Below are positions 36,515 through 45,083 of a DNA stretch of 64,000 nt, one piece after another (the first letter of the stretch is position 1; the number at the start of each line of letters is the position of its first letter). Made by a program: the position numbers and the translations under genes. Under the pieces are notes generated by a model. That model was not told the DNA's origin and did not search any database. It saw nothing but the letters and a program-made list of their open reading frames with translations. Origin of the DNA: Mariniblastus fucicola. GTDB taxonomy: Bacteria > Planctomycetota > Planctomycetia > Pirellulales > Pirellulaceae. The DNA lies in NCBI RefSeq assembly GCF_008087665.1, contig NZ_CP042912.1, positions 5,828,001 through 5,892,000 on the forward strand, in the 5' to 3' direction.

Positions 36515-37435
36515 TTACTGGATGGAGTCCAGCGTTCCGTGTGTTTTCAGTTTTCGATTGATTCGCTTTAACAGCCCACGCAATACGCGACCCGTTCCAA
36601 CTTCGTAGAACTCATCATAGCCATCGGCCAACATCGCATTCATCGAGTCGTGCCAACGAACTGGCGAACAAATTTGCTTGACCAGCAGCGGTCCGAATTC
36701 ATCGGATTGCGAATGTACTTTGGCGTCGACGTTGCAATACACCGGCACGTTCGAGTTCGAAAACGTGGTGGCATCGACTGCCACACGAAGCGACTCAACG
36801 GCTGGATCCATGATGGGTGTATGAAATGCTCCGGCGACAGCAAGTGGAATAACTTTCATCGCACCCGCTGCTTCTGCTGCCGCGGCGACGTTGTCGCAGG
36901 AAGCCTGGTTGCCGGATACCGCAATGTTGCCGGGACAAAGAAAGTTGGCCGTTTGCAGGACTTCGCCATCGGCGCGAGCCGTGTTGCAAACTTCTTCCAC
37001 TTTCTCAGCGTCCAACCCCAACACGCTAACCATGCCGCTGTCGCAAGCGTTGGCCGCGGCTTGCATGGCTTCGCCACGTTTTTGCACCAACCGCAAACCG
37101 TCTTCGAAACTGATCGCGCCAGAAAACGCCAACGCGGAGTACTCACCGAGGCTCAATCCCGCGACGCCGGCACAGGATTCGATCGCCTCAGGGTTGGTTT
37201 CCTTGAGTACTTCAACGGCCGCCATGCTGGTGACGAACAGAGCGGGTTGGCTGATGTCGGTCGAGTCAAGTTTCTCTTTCGGGCCTTCGAAACAGACATC
37301 CTGAATCGAATAGCCGACGATGTCTGAAGCCTGGGCAAAGAGCTGTTTGACGGTGTCAAATTTCTCCCAGGCCTCTTTTCCCATCCCGACAGTCTGGGCT
37401 CCCTGGCCGGGAAACAAAAACGCGATTTTACTCAT
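36515..37435 (-). CDS. fabD: Malonyl-CoA:ACP transacylase
   Basis: This 306-residue enzyme transfers malonyl from CoA to ACP. The opening FLFPGQGAQ is diagnostic. The catalytic serine is Ser95 in GLSLGE, with Leu where many homologues have His (GHSLGE). The catalytic His lies in GAFHTPIM, and the malonyl-binding Gln/Arg regions are present (VQKRGEAMQAA). It is the first gene of the fab cluster; the 221 bases upstream to ruvB contain no gene I can support. Confidence 0.97.
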   Translation of the reverse strand: MSKIAFLFPGQGAQTVGMGKEAWEKFDTVKQLFAQASDIVGYSIQDVCFEGPKEKLDSTDISQPALFVTSMAAVEVLKETNPEAIESCAGVAGLSLGEYSALAFSGAISFEDGLRLVQKRGEAMQAAANACDSGMVSVLGLDAEKVEEVCNTARADGEVLQTANFLCPGNIAVSGNQASCDNVAAAAEAAGAMKVIPLAVAGAFHTPIMDPAVESLRVAVDATTFSNSNVPVYCNVDAKVHSQSDEFGPLLVKQICSPVRWHDSMNAMLADGYDEFYEVGTGRVLRGLLKRINRKLKTHGTLDSIQ

Positions 37436-37656
37436 GAGTACCGTTCACTTCAGATCGATGAATTTTGGGCCGAGATTATGACGCAATTGAGGCGGAACGA
37501 CTACCGCCTTTATGCACGAAAGAATGTGTGAAGAGCCTGGGTGGGTTTTCGCGGCTTTCGTTGCATTCGTGACACAGCAGAAAATTTGGCGGCCCCAGCC
37601 GGCGGGACATGCGATGGAACACACCGGAAGGTCAAACGTGGACAAGCACCAAGGAA

Positions 37657-38679
37657 CTAAAACATTGACTCCTGGCCTTCCTTGGGCTGCGGCGGCGGAA
37701 GCTTCATATGGTCGTAGGCTTTGGCAGTCGCAACTCTGCCGCGAGGCGTGCGGAGAATCAGTTCGCTGCGAAGTAAAAATGGTTCGACTTCATCCGACAG
37801 CGTGTCGGTCGCGGTGTTCATCGTCGCGGCGATCGTCTCGATCCCGGTCGGACCGCCAAGGCAGATTCGCATCAGCGTATCGAGGTACTGACGATCCTGT
37901 CGATCAAGCCCCAGCTTATCGATCTCGGCAACTTCCAAAGCTTTGTTGGCAACAGCAACCGTGATCTTGCCGTCGGCGCGGCTTTGTGCGTAGTCACGAA
38001 CCCAACGCAAGCGGTTATTAGCGACGCGGGGCGTGCTGCGAGAACGCTCGGCGATCTCTATCGCGGCATCGTCGTCGATTTCAATCTTCAGTTTGTTGGC
38101 GTTTCTGCGAATGATCTCTGTGAGTTCTTGCAGCGAATAAAAGCCCAGGTGTTCACGGATCTGAAAACGGTCGCGCAACGGACCGGTCAGCATTCCTGCT
38201 CGCGTGGTAGCGCCGATGAGCGTGAATGGCTTGAGCTTGAACGTGTGCGTACGTGCGTTGATGCCATCGCCCAGAATCATGTCGATGCGAAAGTCTTCCA
38301 TCGCGGTGTAGAGATACTCTTCGACCGCTTTGGGGATGCGATGAATTTCGTCGATGAACAGAACCTGACTGGGGCGCAAGTTGGTCAAGCTGGGAACGAG
38401 ATCCTTGGGCGCCTTGAGCGTGGGGCCGGAAAGGAAATCTACCGGCACGCCCATCTCAGCCGGTATCACCGTCGCAAAGGTCGTCTTCCCAAGCCCGGGC
38501 GGGCCGTCGAAAAGAATGTGTCCAAGGACTTCTTCGCGTTGTTTGGCCGCGTCGATCGCGATCTCAAGCCGATTGATAACATCGCGCTGCCCGACCATCT
38601 CGGACAGCCGTTTGGGGCGCAAGTGCGGATCGTCATCGTCGGGTGACGGGTTATTGGATAAAATGATGTCGCGGGCCAT
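37657..38679 (-). CDS. ruvB: Holliday junction branch-migration ATPase RuvB
   Basis: This 340-residue AAA+ motor acts with RuvA and RuvC at recombination junctions. It shows RPKRLSEMVGQ, Walker A GPPGLGKT (59-66), Walker B FIDEIHRI, sensor GATTRAGMLTGPLRDRF, and the C-terminal winged helix (GLDRQDRQYLDTLM ... EPFLLRSELILRTPRGR). ATG 38679 begins the standard N-terminus; 60 upstream in-frame codons are not part of the gene. ruvA and ruvC are not in the window. The gene is divergent from the PAS/AAA+ gene. Confidence 0.97.
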   Translation of the reverse strand: MARDIILSNNPSPDDDDPHLRPKRLSEMVGQRDVINRLEIAIDAAKQREEVLGHILFDGPPGLGKTTFATVIPAEMGVPVDFLSGPTLKAPKDLVPSLTNLRPSQVLFIDEIHRIPKAVEEYLYTAMEDFRIDMILGDGINARTHTFKLKPFTLIGATTRAGMLTGPLRDRFQIREHLGFYSLQELTEIIRRNANKLKIEIDDDAAIEIAERSRSTPRVANNRLRWVRDYAQSRADGKITVAVANKALEVAEIDKLGLDRQDRQYLDTLMRICLGGPTGIETIAATMNTATDTLSDEVEPFLLRSELILRTPRGRVATAKAYDHMKLPPPQPKEGQESMF

Positions 38680-38894
38680 CGTATTCCGATTACAAATTAT
38701 GGGCCCACAATATAGCAGACGCCAAACAGGTTTCGGAGTGCAACTAACACGGTACTGCCCGCTGTTTCCTCTGGAACGCTGGCAGCGCGGACTGCTCACG
38801 GGCTCGCCAGGGAAAACCGGAAGCTTTCGGCTTTTGAGAACCGAACTTCGCCCCGGCAACCAAAACTTTTACGACGACTTTGCAGCGAGCACTG

Positions 38895-40349
38895 ATGGCG
38901 AAAACCAGAAAAATCAACAACGCGTTGCTGAGGATCTTCGATCAGTCCAGCTCGATCGTGTATTTGATCTCGGACGTTCTCAAACTGAGCTATGCCAACG
39001 AAGCTTGCGCCGCCTGGGTCGGAATGGAGCTGGAATTCATCGTCGGCACGAACCTGGTGTACACGTCTGAACCGCTTGAAGGAAAAGCCGAAGACGCCGT
39101 CAAGGGTTTGTCGATTGCTCCGAATCTGATCACGGCTCCCGACGTCGTTGATTCGTTTTCGATTCAGATCTTTTCGAACGCCAGCTCTCAACTGAAAGTT
39201 CGTTCTGCATGCGTCAACGCAATCTACGATCATCGCGGCGTGCTTTCGGGTTACCTGGTCGTCGGCAGCGCAGAAGATGCAGATGTTCCGGACGCAAACG
39301 TTCGCGAGTCAATTGACTTGCCCGCCAAACTTCACAACGCTTTGGTGCTGGTACGTCAACGACATCAAAAACGATTCAATCTCAAGCGGCTTGTGGGGAC
39401 GTCCGCGGCGTCGGATCGCGTTCGACGTCAGTTGCAGTCAGCCGCCGACAGCGATGGAGACGTCCTGATTGTGGGGCCAACAGGTTCTGGCCGTGAGCAC
39501 GTGGCGCGAACCGTTTTTGCTGGTTCGGTCGCGGACGAAATTCAAAATCACGATGGCGGCGGAGACCACGCTGAATCTGAATCGCGGCTCGTGCCACTGC
39601 ACTGCTCAATCACGGACCCGTCGTTGGTTCAGTCGACGATGAAAGAGTTGCTAATTCAAAAATCGACCAAAGCGACATTGCTGCTGATCGACGTCGACTT
39701 GCTGGACGCCGGTTCACAACAGGAGTTGCTTGGCTATCTTCAGCTCCCCGGTTTGTCGGCGCGAATGATTGCAACTTCATCGACCAGGCTAATCGATTCC
39801 GGTACGAACTTCGATCCATTGCTGGCCAGTCGGCTTAGCACGTTGACAATTGAGCTTCCCTCGCTGGCCGATCGCCGCGAGGACCTGCCGTTGTTGGCTC
39901 AGGCAATTCTGGAATCGCGAAACGATCAGCAGGCCAAGCAGTTTTCCGGTTTCACGCGTCAAGCGATCGAGATGATTTGCGAGTACGACTGGCCTGAAAA
40001 TTTCGGTCAGCTTTCGTCTGCGATCGAAGAAGCGACAGCCAATGCGAGCGGGAGCATCATTCAGGTGGCTGACTTTTCAGAAACGTTTCAGCACACGATC
40101 AAGGCGCAGCGATTCGCGGCGAAAGAGGAAACAAAGATTCAGCTGGATCAGTATCTGCAGGAGATTGAAGAACAGCTTGTCGATCGGGCCGTTGCTCAGG
40201 CCAAAGGCAACAAAACGAAAGCCGCGGAATTGCTCGGAATCAGCCGCGCAAAACTTTTGAGGCGTTTGGCCATGTTTGAAAAAGACACCAGCGGCGAAGA
40301 TGAATTGCTCGATCCGTCCGTCTTCAAGGAGGAACCCGATGAAGGATAA
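38895..40349 (+). CDS. PAS-domain protein with degenerate sigma54-type AAA+ and Fis HTH
   Basis: A 484-residue relative of NtrC-type regulators. An N-terminal PAS-like domain (about 8-125) is followed by an AAA+ domain (about 165-400) and a Fis-type HTH at the end (KGNKTKAAELLGISRAKLLRRL). The P-loop reads GPTGSGRE (194-201), with Arg at the usual Lys. The Walker B-like part is LLLIDVDLLD, without the following Glu. The GAFTGA loop is absent. These changes suggest weak or no ATP hydrolysis and no sigma54 contact. It may act as a DNA-binding repressor or structural partner. Start ATG 38895 is preferred over TTG 38880. The 3' end overlaps the next gene by 11 bases. Confidence 0.85.
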   Translation: MAKTRKINNALLRIFDQSSSIVYLISDVLKLSYANEACAAWVGMELEFIVGTNLVYTSEPLEGKAEDAVKGLSIAPNLITAPDVVDSFSIQIFSNASSQLKVRSACVNAIYDHRGVLSGYLVVGSAEDADVPDANVRESIDLPAKLHNALVLVRQRHQKRFNLKRLVGTSAASDRVRRQLQSAADSDGDVLIVGPTGSGREHVARTVFAGSVADEIQNHDGGGDHAESESRLVPLHCSITDPSLVQSTMKELLIQKSTKATLLLIDVDLLDAGSQQELLGYLQLPGLSARMIATSSTRLIDSGTNFDPLLASRLSTLTIELPSLADRREDLPLLAQAILESRNDQQAKQFSGFTRQAIEMICEYDWPENFGQLSSAIEEATANASGSIIQVADFSETFQHTIKAQRFAAKEETKIQLDQYLQEIEEQLVDRAVAQAKGNKTKAAELLGISRAKLLRRLAMFEKDTSGEDELLDPSVFKEEPDEG

Positions 40350-40794
40350 CGCTTTGCCTGTCGCGCCATCGATCGCAGTGGCAACGCAAACCCCGCGATG
40401 GCGATCACAGGTTCAACGCGGCATCGATTCCGCCAGACCGATGCCCCAGGTTCACTGGCTTTTGGATTTTGACTCGGCCAGAAATTTCATCGTTTCGAAC
40501 GAGTGTGCCGCTCTGATTGTAGAATTGCCCGACGGGTTTTCAGAGCGACCTCAACAGGTTCTGGAACGGGTAGCGGACCTGTGCAACAACCCTCAACATT
40601 GCCCGCTGTTTCTGCTGGCAGCCCCCTCGGCCGATCCTTGGCGAGCCGTTTTGGCAGAAGCAGGGGCTACGGAAACCTGCTGTTCGGTATTGGATTTCGT
40701 CAAAATGTGGCCGCGAGTCGAGCGTCATTTGAAAACTTGCCTCATCGGCGATTTGTCGGTTGAAGAAAAGGTCATCGCCCGGTTACCCTGGTAG
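40339..40794 (+). CDS. Small protein resembling a degenerate receiver domain
   Basis: The 151-residue cytosolic product is of unrecognised family. Its core (AALIVELPDGFSERPQQVL ... CPLFLLAAPSADPWRAVLAEAGATETC ... LDFVKMWPRVERHL) follows the alternating strand/helix spacing of receiver domains. It has a final helix like alpha5 but lacks the Asp pair and Lys of a working receiver. Start ATG 40339 has AAGGAGG at good spacing and overlaps the end of the degenerate AAA+ gene, so the two proteins are probably coupled and may interact. The receiver comparison is pattern-based only. Confidence 0.6.
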   Translation: MKDNALPVAPSIAVATQTPRWRSQVQRGIDSARPMPQVHWLLDFDSARNFIVSNECAALIVELPDGFSERPQQVLERVADLCNNPQHCPLFLLAAPSADPWRAVLAEAGATETCCSVLDFVKMWPRVERHLKTCLIGDLSVEEKVIARLPW

Positions 40795-40832
40795 GTCGAC
40801 TTTACCACCGAACAAATCACGAAAACGTCTTC

Positions 40833-41909
40833 ATGACCGAAAACAAAGAACTGCTCGAACAAGTCCGCACGGCTCTGGGGAAAATTCCGGATCCCGAAAC
40901 TGGCCGCGGGCTCAGCAAACAGATCCTCTCGGTTGTCGAATCTGGCGATACGATTGAGATCAAGATTGGCTTGACGTCTTTCGCCGCCGCGATCCGCGAC
41001 GAGTTCAAGGCAAAAGTTGAATCAGAGTTGGCCAACCAGTTTTCCGACTCAACGTTCAACGTTCAGATCGATGACTTTGTGCGTCCGCCCCAGCCACTCG
41101 GGACCGTGGGGCTTAAATGCAAAGCCGTTATCGCGATTGCGGCCGGTAAGGGCGGAGTCGGCAAGAGCACCGCGGCGACGAGCCTTACGATCGCCCTCAA
41201 ACGAGCCGGTTCTTCAGTCGGTTTGTTGGACGCCGATGTGTACGGCCCATCGATTCCACAGTTGACGGGAATTCGCGGACGCTGTGCTGCTGGTCAGGGA
41301 GAAAAGATTGAGCCGATGGACTTCAATGGCATTCCGCTGATGAGCATCGGTTATATGATTCCGCCGGGCGAAGCCGTGATTTGGCGTGGCCCCATGTTGC
41401 ATTCAGCCGTCACGACTTTCGTTCGCAATACTGACTGGGGCGAGTTGGACTATCTGATCATCGACATGCCGCCTGGAACTGGCGATATCGCGTTGAGCCT
41501 TTCTCAGCTTTTGCCGCTGACTGGATCGGTGATCGTTTGCACGCCTCAGGAAGTCGCCTTGATCGATGCCGTGAAAGCCGTGGGTATGTTTCGCAAGGTC
41601 AAGATTCCGGTGATTGGTCTGATCGAAAACATGAGCAGCTTTATCTGCCCGGACTGCAGCAAGAGCTATGACATTTTCGGCAAAGGCGGCGCGAAAGAAT
41701 ACGCTCAGCAGGATGGCATTCCGTTCCTTGGCGAGATCCCGTTGAACATCAGCCTGCGACAGCGTGGTGACGCAGGAAAAATGGTCGACAATTTCGACGA
41801 CGAAACAGTTGGCCCCTACCTCGAAAGAATCGCGAAGAGTTTGGTGACAACGTTAGCCGAAAATGCGGCGGCCAATCCGACGACTCCGCAGCTTCCTGTA
41901 ATTGGTTAG
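40833..41909 (+). CDS. mrp: Mrp/NBP35-type ATPase, iron-sulfur cluster carrier
   Basis: The 358-residue protein has an N-terminal DUF59/FeS-assembly domain (about 5-85) and a deviant Walker P-loop ATPase. The P-loop GKGGVGKS spans about 105-112, DADVYGPSIPQLTG follows, and MPPGTGDIALSLSQLLPL is the Mrp signature. A CPDC motif (FICPDCSKSYDIFG) is the likely cluster site. It probably delivers Fe-S clusters to apoproteins in the cytosol. It is preceded by 38 bases after the small receiver-like gene. The length is typical of ApbC/Mrp. Confidence 0.96.
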   Translation: MTENKELLEQVRTALGKIPDPETGRGLSKQILSVVESGDTIEIKIGLTSFAAAIRDEFKAKVESELANQFSDSTFNVQIDDFVRPPQPLGTVGLKCKAVIAIAAGKGGVGKSTAATSLTIALKRAGSSVGLLDADVYGPSIPQLTGIRGRCAAGQGEKIEPMDFNGIPLMSIGYMIPPGEAVIWRGPMLHSAVTTFVRNTDWGELDYLIIDMPPGTGDIALSLSQLLPLTGSVIVCTPQEVALIDAVKAVGMFRKVKIPVIGLIENMSSFICPDCSKSYDIFGKGGAKEYAQQDGIPFLGEIPLNISLRQRGDAGKMVDNFDDETVGPYLERIAKSLVTTLAENAAANPTTPQLPVIG

Positions 41910-41953
41910 CCCAAACGTTGCCAATCGCAACGCGGCGACAGAAAGCAGATCGT

Positions 41954-42556
41954 CTATTGCGATTTGAGGAACTGCAACGCGAACCATGCCGGTACCGCGA
42001 GATAGCCGACGAGTAAAACTCCAAGGCCGATTCTCGCGATCAGGTTTGGATATCGCATCCACATCCACACAGACAGTCCGATGCCCAGCAACGTTTCGCA
42101 GAACGCGGCGAAGCCTCCAAAATGTTTTGGGTCCCAGTAGGAAACGGGCGACCGAAACCGCCAGTCGGAAACGGGAAACAGATGTCGATGAGCGTCGTCG
42201 ACGTGGAGCGGAAAGTCGCAGGCCATGTGCAGCAAACATGACGCTGCAAACACGACCGTCATCGCACCCGCGGTTTTGTGACTGGACCGCTTCCACAACA
42301 GGGCACCGATTGCCAACAGCAAAAGCCAGAGCGGGATCGAGTTCCCCCAGGCGACTGCGTCTTGCCAAAAGGGGCTGAAGTAGACGTCGCGCCAGATAAT
42401 TCGTTCGGGAGTGCCTTTGAGTTTCTCAATCACGTAGAGAAGAAAGATCGCAGCGTCAGGAATGATCCCGCCAGCGATCGCCAGCCCATTTCGCAACGGT
42501 TCCCGAGGTCGCCCGAAGGCCGCCAACCCCAGCAGCACGTGCGTTTGCGTCATCAT
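41954..42556 (-). CDS. Small integral membrane protein (possible metal-dependent hydrolase-like)
   Basis: The 200-residue protein has four to five hydrophobic segments (about 18-35, 70-90, 95-115, 140-160 and 170-195). An N-terminal THVLLG and histidines in LLHMACDFPLHVDDAHRH resemble the YdjM/DUF457 type of membrane metal-dependent hydrolase-like proteins. The DFPLHVDDAHRH stretch could bind metal. It converges with mrp and has no clear operon partner. Function is unknown; identity is tentative. Confidence 0.7.
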   Translation of the reverse strand: MMTQTHVLLGLAAFGRPREPLRNGLAIAGGIIPDAAIFLLYVIEKLKGTPERIIWRDVYFSPFWQDAVAWGNSIPLWLLLLAIGALLWKRSSHKTAGAMTVVFAASCLLHMACDFPLHVDDAHRHLFPVSDWRFRSPVSYWDPKHFGGFAAFCETLLGIGLSVWMWMRYPNLIARIGLGVLLVGYLAVPAWFALQFLKSQ

Positions 42557-42585
42557 GGCAGTGACCTTTCGTCGAAGTCAGCGCA

Positions 42586-42614
42586 TAAAAATAGGGCTGT
42601 AGAAAACAGCCCTT
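42586..42614 (-). terminator. Intrinsic terminator of the lysine-repeat gene
   Basis: AGGGCTGT (42593-42600) and ACAGCCCT (42606-42613) form an 8-bp stem with a 5-base loop, followed on the minus strand by ATTTTT. It is 39 bases past the stop of the lysine-repeat gene. Confidence 0.85.
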
Positions 42615-42652
42615 TCTCGTTGTATCACTCGAAGATGAGTCAAGCAAAAAGC

Positions 42653-42913
42653 TTACTTCTTGCGCTTGGCTTTCTTCTTCTTGGTTGCCTTTTTCTTCTT
42701 GGCTACCTTCTTCTTTGTAACCTTCTTCTTTGTAACCTTTTTCTTCTTCTTGGCTACCTTCTTCTTTTTCTTGGCAACCTTCTTCTTCTTGGCTACTTTC
42801 TTCTTTTTCGTAGCCTTCTTCTTTTTGGTTACTTTCTTCTTCTTGCCACCTTTTTTAACAACCTTCTTCTTGGTTGTTTTTTTCTTGGCAGCTTTTTTCT
42901 TTTTCTTGGCCAC
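42653..42913 (-). CDS. Lysine-repeat, histone H1-like basic protein
   Basis: The 86-residue protein is about two-thirds Lys, with Ala, Val and Thr spaced as KKKVAKKK or KKVTKKK repeats. It resembles the C-terminal tails of histone H1 and the lysine-rich nucleoid proteins of planctomycetes, chlamydiae and others, so DNA compaction is a fair inference. The start is GTG at 42913 with GGAGG upstream; no ATG is available in frame. It has its own terminator. The opposite strand shows a Phe/Leu-rich open frame that is only a mirror of the repeat. Confidence 0.8.
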   Translation of the reverse strand: MAKKKKKAAKKKTTKKKVVKKGGKKKKVTKKKKATKKKKVAKKKKVAKKKKKVAKKKKKVTKKKVTKKKVAKKKKATKKKKAKRKK

Positions 42914-42929
42914 AGGACGTCCTCCATAA

Positions 42930-43758
42930 AATGGACCAGACTCACGTCACAAGTCGCAACGCTTGTCTCGAAACTAAAAACTAAAACCGGTCGGTTTAGT
43001 TCAAACCCACCGCTTCCACAAACAGTCAATTGAATCAGTTCAAAAGGCCTGTTTGTTTTCACATCGGGTTGACAACGCTTAAAGTTTTAGAAAACGCCGA
43101 TGGTTTTTCAATGTTGTTTTGGACGTTTCACGACATTTTTTTGCGCGCGTGAATCTCGTTTTGAATCCCAATCAGTTTCTTCTGATCAACACGGCTACTG
43201 TTTTCAGGTTTGACATTCAAAAACCGCGACGATTTTCAACTGCAATTAGTTGCAAACACTTCTCGGTTGACCTGTTTTACGCACAAGGAATTGCAACGTC
43301 TGCACAGCAATGCACAACGATACGTTTCCTGTAATTTTTTCACGCTCATGCCTTTCATTTTCCAACCGGCATGTTGTTTGGTGTTGAAACACAATTGAAA
43401 AAAGTTGTTGCATTCGTTGAGTTTATTGCGAATGTTGTGTTTCAATGATTGGGCATCATGTTTCCCGACTCCTTAACAATGGATTCGCTTCGTCGTAGTA
43501 TCATCTGAAAGTTAGACAACGCGACAACGTGACGAAAACATCCGACCAACCAGAAAATCGTACCTTCGAAGGCTTACTGTTTTTTACCCGTTGCATGTGT
43601 TCGCTTTATTGACCGCTTCCTGGTATCAAAACGAGAGCGATCAAGAATCGCGTTTGATACGACTGAAAAAAAAATCAATTTTTTTATCCAAAAACTACCT
43701 GCGAAGCTGTTTCTCGCTCCATCACGCGCAAACTGAACCCGTTTTAAGAGTCACCACC
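42930..43758. other. AT-rich intergenic region
   Basis: About 830 bases separate the lysine-repeat gene (leftward) from the phosphatase-fold gene (rightward). The stretch is visibly richer in A/T than the surroundings, with short poly-T and poly-A runs. Small open frames (60-78 codons) overlap on both strands and show no domain or ribosome site. I see no gene in it; promoters for both neighbours must lie here. Confidence 0.5.
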
Positions 43759-44988
43759 ATGACGTTCCGATCGCATTTCAAACACAACTCCTTTCTGTTC
43801 TCAACGCTGTTGCTCGCATGTTTGGTTTGCTTCAACGCCTCCGCAATCGCGCAGACAAACAGTAACGATCTGACGAAGAAAGAAGGTGCCATTCGTGTGG
43901 CAACCTTCAATGTCGCGCTCAATCGCAAAAGCGATGGTGCGCTGTTAAAGGAACTGGAAAAGGGAACGTCCGAGACTGTTTCAAAGATCGCAGCGATCGT
44001 ACAAACAGTACGACCGGATGTTTTGCTGTTGAACGAAGTCGATTTCGATGGCGGAAAGTCGGTCGAAGCCTTCCGCAAGAACTTTCTCGCCAAAGGACAA
44101 CTGGGACAGGAACCGATCGAGTACCCGTACGTTTTCGTTCAATCCGTCAACACAGGAGTCGACTCGAAAGTCGACCTCAACAATGACAAACGTGTAGGCT
44201 CTCCTGACGACGCGTTCGGCTTTGGTCGTTTCCCCGGTCAGTACGGCATGGCGGTTCTTTCCATGCACCCGATCAACACTGACAAAGCTCGCACATTTCA
44301 GAATTTCCTCTGGAAAGACATGCCGGGGGCGTTGCTTCCGAAGAACCCGGAAACGAACGCAGACTGGTATTCGCCAGAAGCCATCGAAGTCTTTCGACTA
44401 TCTTCGAAAAGCCATTGGGATATTCCAATCACAATCGAATCGAAAACGTTTCACTTTCTCGTTTGCCACCCGACGCCTCCAGTTTTCGACGGCGACGAGG
44501 ACCGCAACGGGAAACGCAACCATGACGAGATCCGAATTTGGGCGGACTATATCAGCAACAAATGTGACTGGATTTACGATGACAAGGGCACCAAGGGTGG
44601 ACTGCCGATTGGTGAGGCATTCGTGATTGCAGGCGACCTCAACGCAGACCCGAACGATGGCGACAGTACGGACAACGCGATCGATCAGTTGCTGAAACAC
44701 GAACTGGTTCAAGCCAGCCCGATTCCGGCGAGCAACGGAGGCAAGTACTACGCCAAAAAGGAAGGACAAGCGAACCTGAAACACAAAGGCGACCCGACTC
44801 AGGACACCGGCAACTTCAACGACCGCAGCGTTGGCAATGTTCGAATCGATTACGTGCTGCCATCAAAAGGCTTCGCTGTCTCCAATCAGGGCGTGTTCTG
44901 GCCAGCTCCTGAAGAGCCCGGCAACGAACTTACTGCAGCATCCGATCACCGCATGGTGTGGATCGACATTACGTTTCCCGAAAACTAA
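43759..44988 (+). CDS. Exported endonuclease/exonuclease/phosphatase family protein
   Basis: This 409-residue secreted protein has a signal peptide (about 1-34, ending near AIAQ). The EEP fold follows: RVATFNVAL and LLLNEVDFDG (Glu of the metal site), VCHPTPP, VIAGDLNADPNDGD (Asn/Asp motif), and the final RIDYVLPS ... SDHRMVWIDI with the catalytic Asp-His pair. Family members cleave phosphodiesters in DNA or lipids, or act as phosphatases. The extracellular location suggests nutrient phosphorus use or nucleic acid degradation. ATG 43759 starts the signal peptide; 56 upstream in-frame codons are not convincing. No ribosome site is strong. Confidence 0.9.
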   Translation: MTFRSHFKHNSFLFSTLLLACLVCFNASAIAQTNSNDLTKKEGAIRVATFNVALNRKSDGALLKELEKGTSETVSKIAAIVQTVRPDVLLLNEVDFDGGKSVEAFRKNFLAKGQLGQEPIEYPYVFVQSVNTGVDSKVDLNNDKRVGSPDDAFGFGRFPGQYGMAVLSMHPINTDKARTFQNFLWKDMPGALLPKNPETNADWYSPEAIEVFRLSSKSHWDIPITIESKTFHFLVCHPTPPVFDGDEDRNGKRNHDEIRIWADYISNKCDWIYDDKGTKGGLPIGEAFVIAGDLNADPNDGDSTDNAIDQLLKHELVQASPIPASNGGKYYAKKEGQANLKHKGDPTQDTGNFNDRSVGNVRIDYVLPSKGFAVSNQGVFWPAPEEPGNELTAASDHRMVWIDITFPEN

Positions 44989-45083
44989 AACGCGATGACA
45001 CTTCTCGTTCAGACTGAGCAAACACATCGAACCTGAGTGAACACGGCAAGCGGAATCGTGCGAAATGTCGACCGAACTGCAAG

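Noticed and set aside
33849-37435. Ketosynthase and ACP as part of a polyketide or secondary-metabolite cluster
   Set aside because: The set is fabD-fabG-acpP-fabF with single-domain enzymes of normal size, the standard fatty-acid arrangement.
42660-42929. Phe/Leu-rich plus-strand frame resembling a hydrophobic membrane protein
   Set aside because: It is simply the complement of AAG/AAA-rich lysine repeats; the minus strand has the ribosome site and terminator.
43119-43445. Small open frames on both strands in the AT-rich region
   Set aside because: They overlap one another, have no ribosome site or recognisable domain, and are expected by chance in such sequence.
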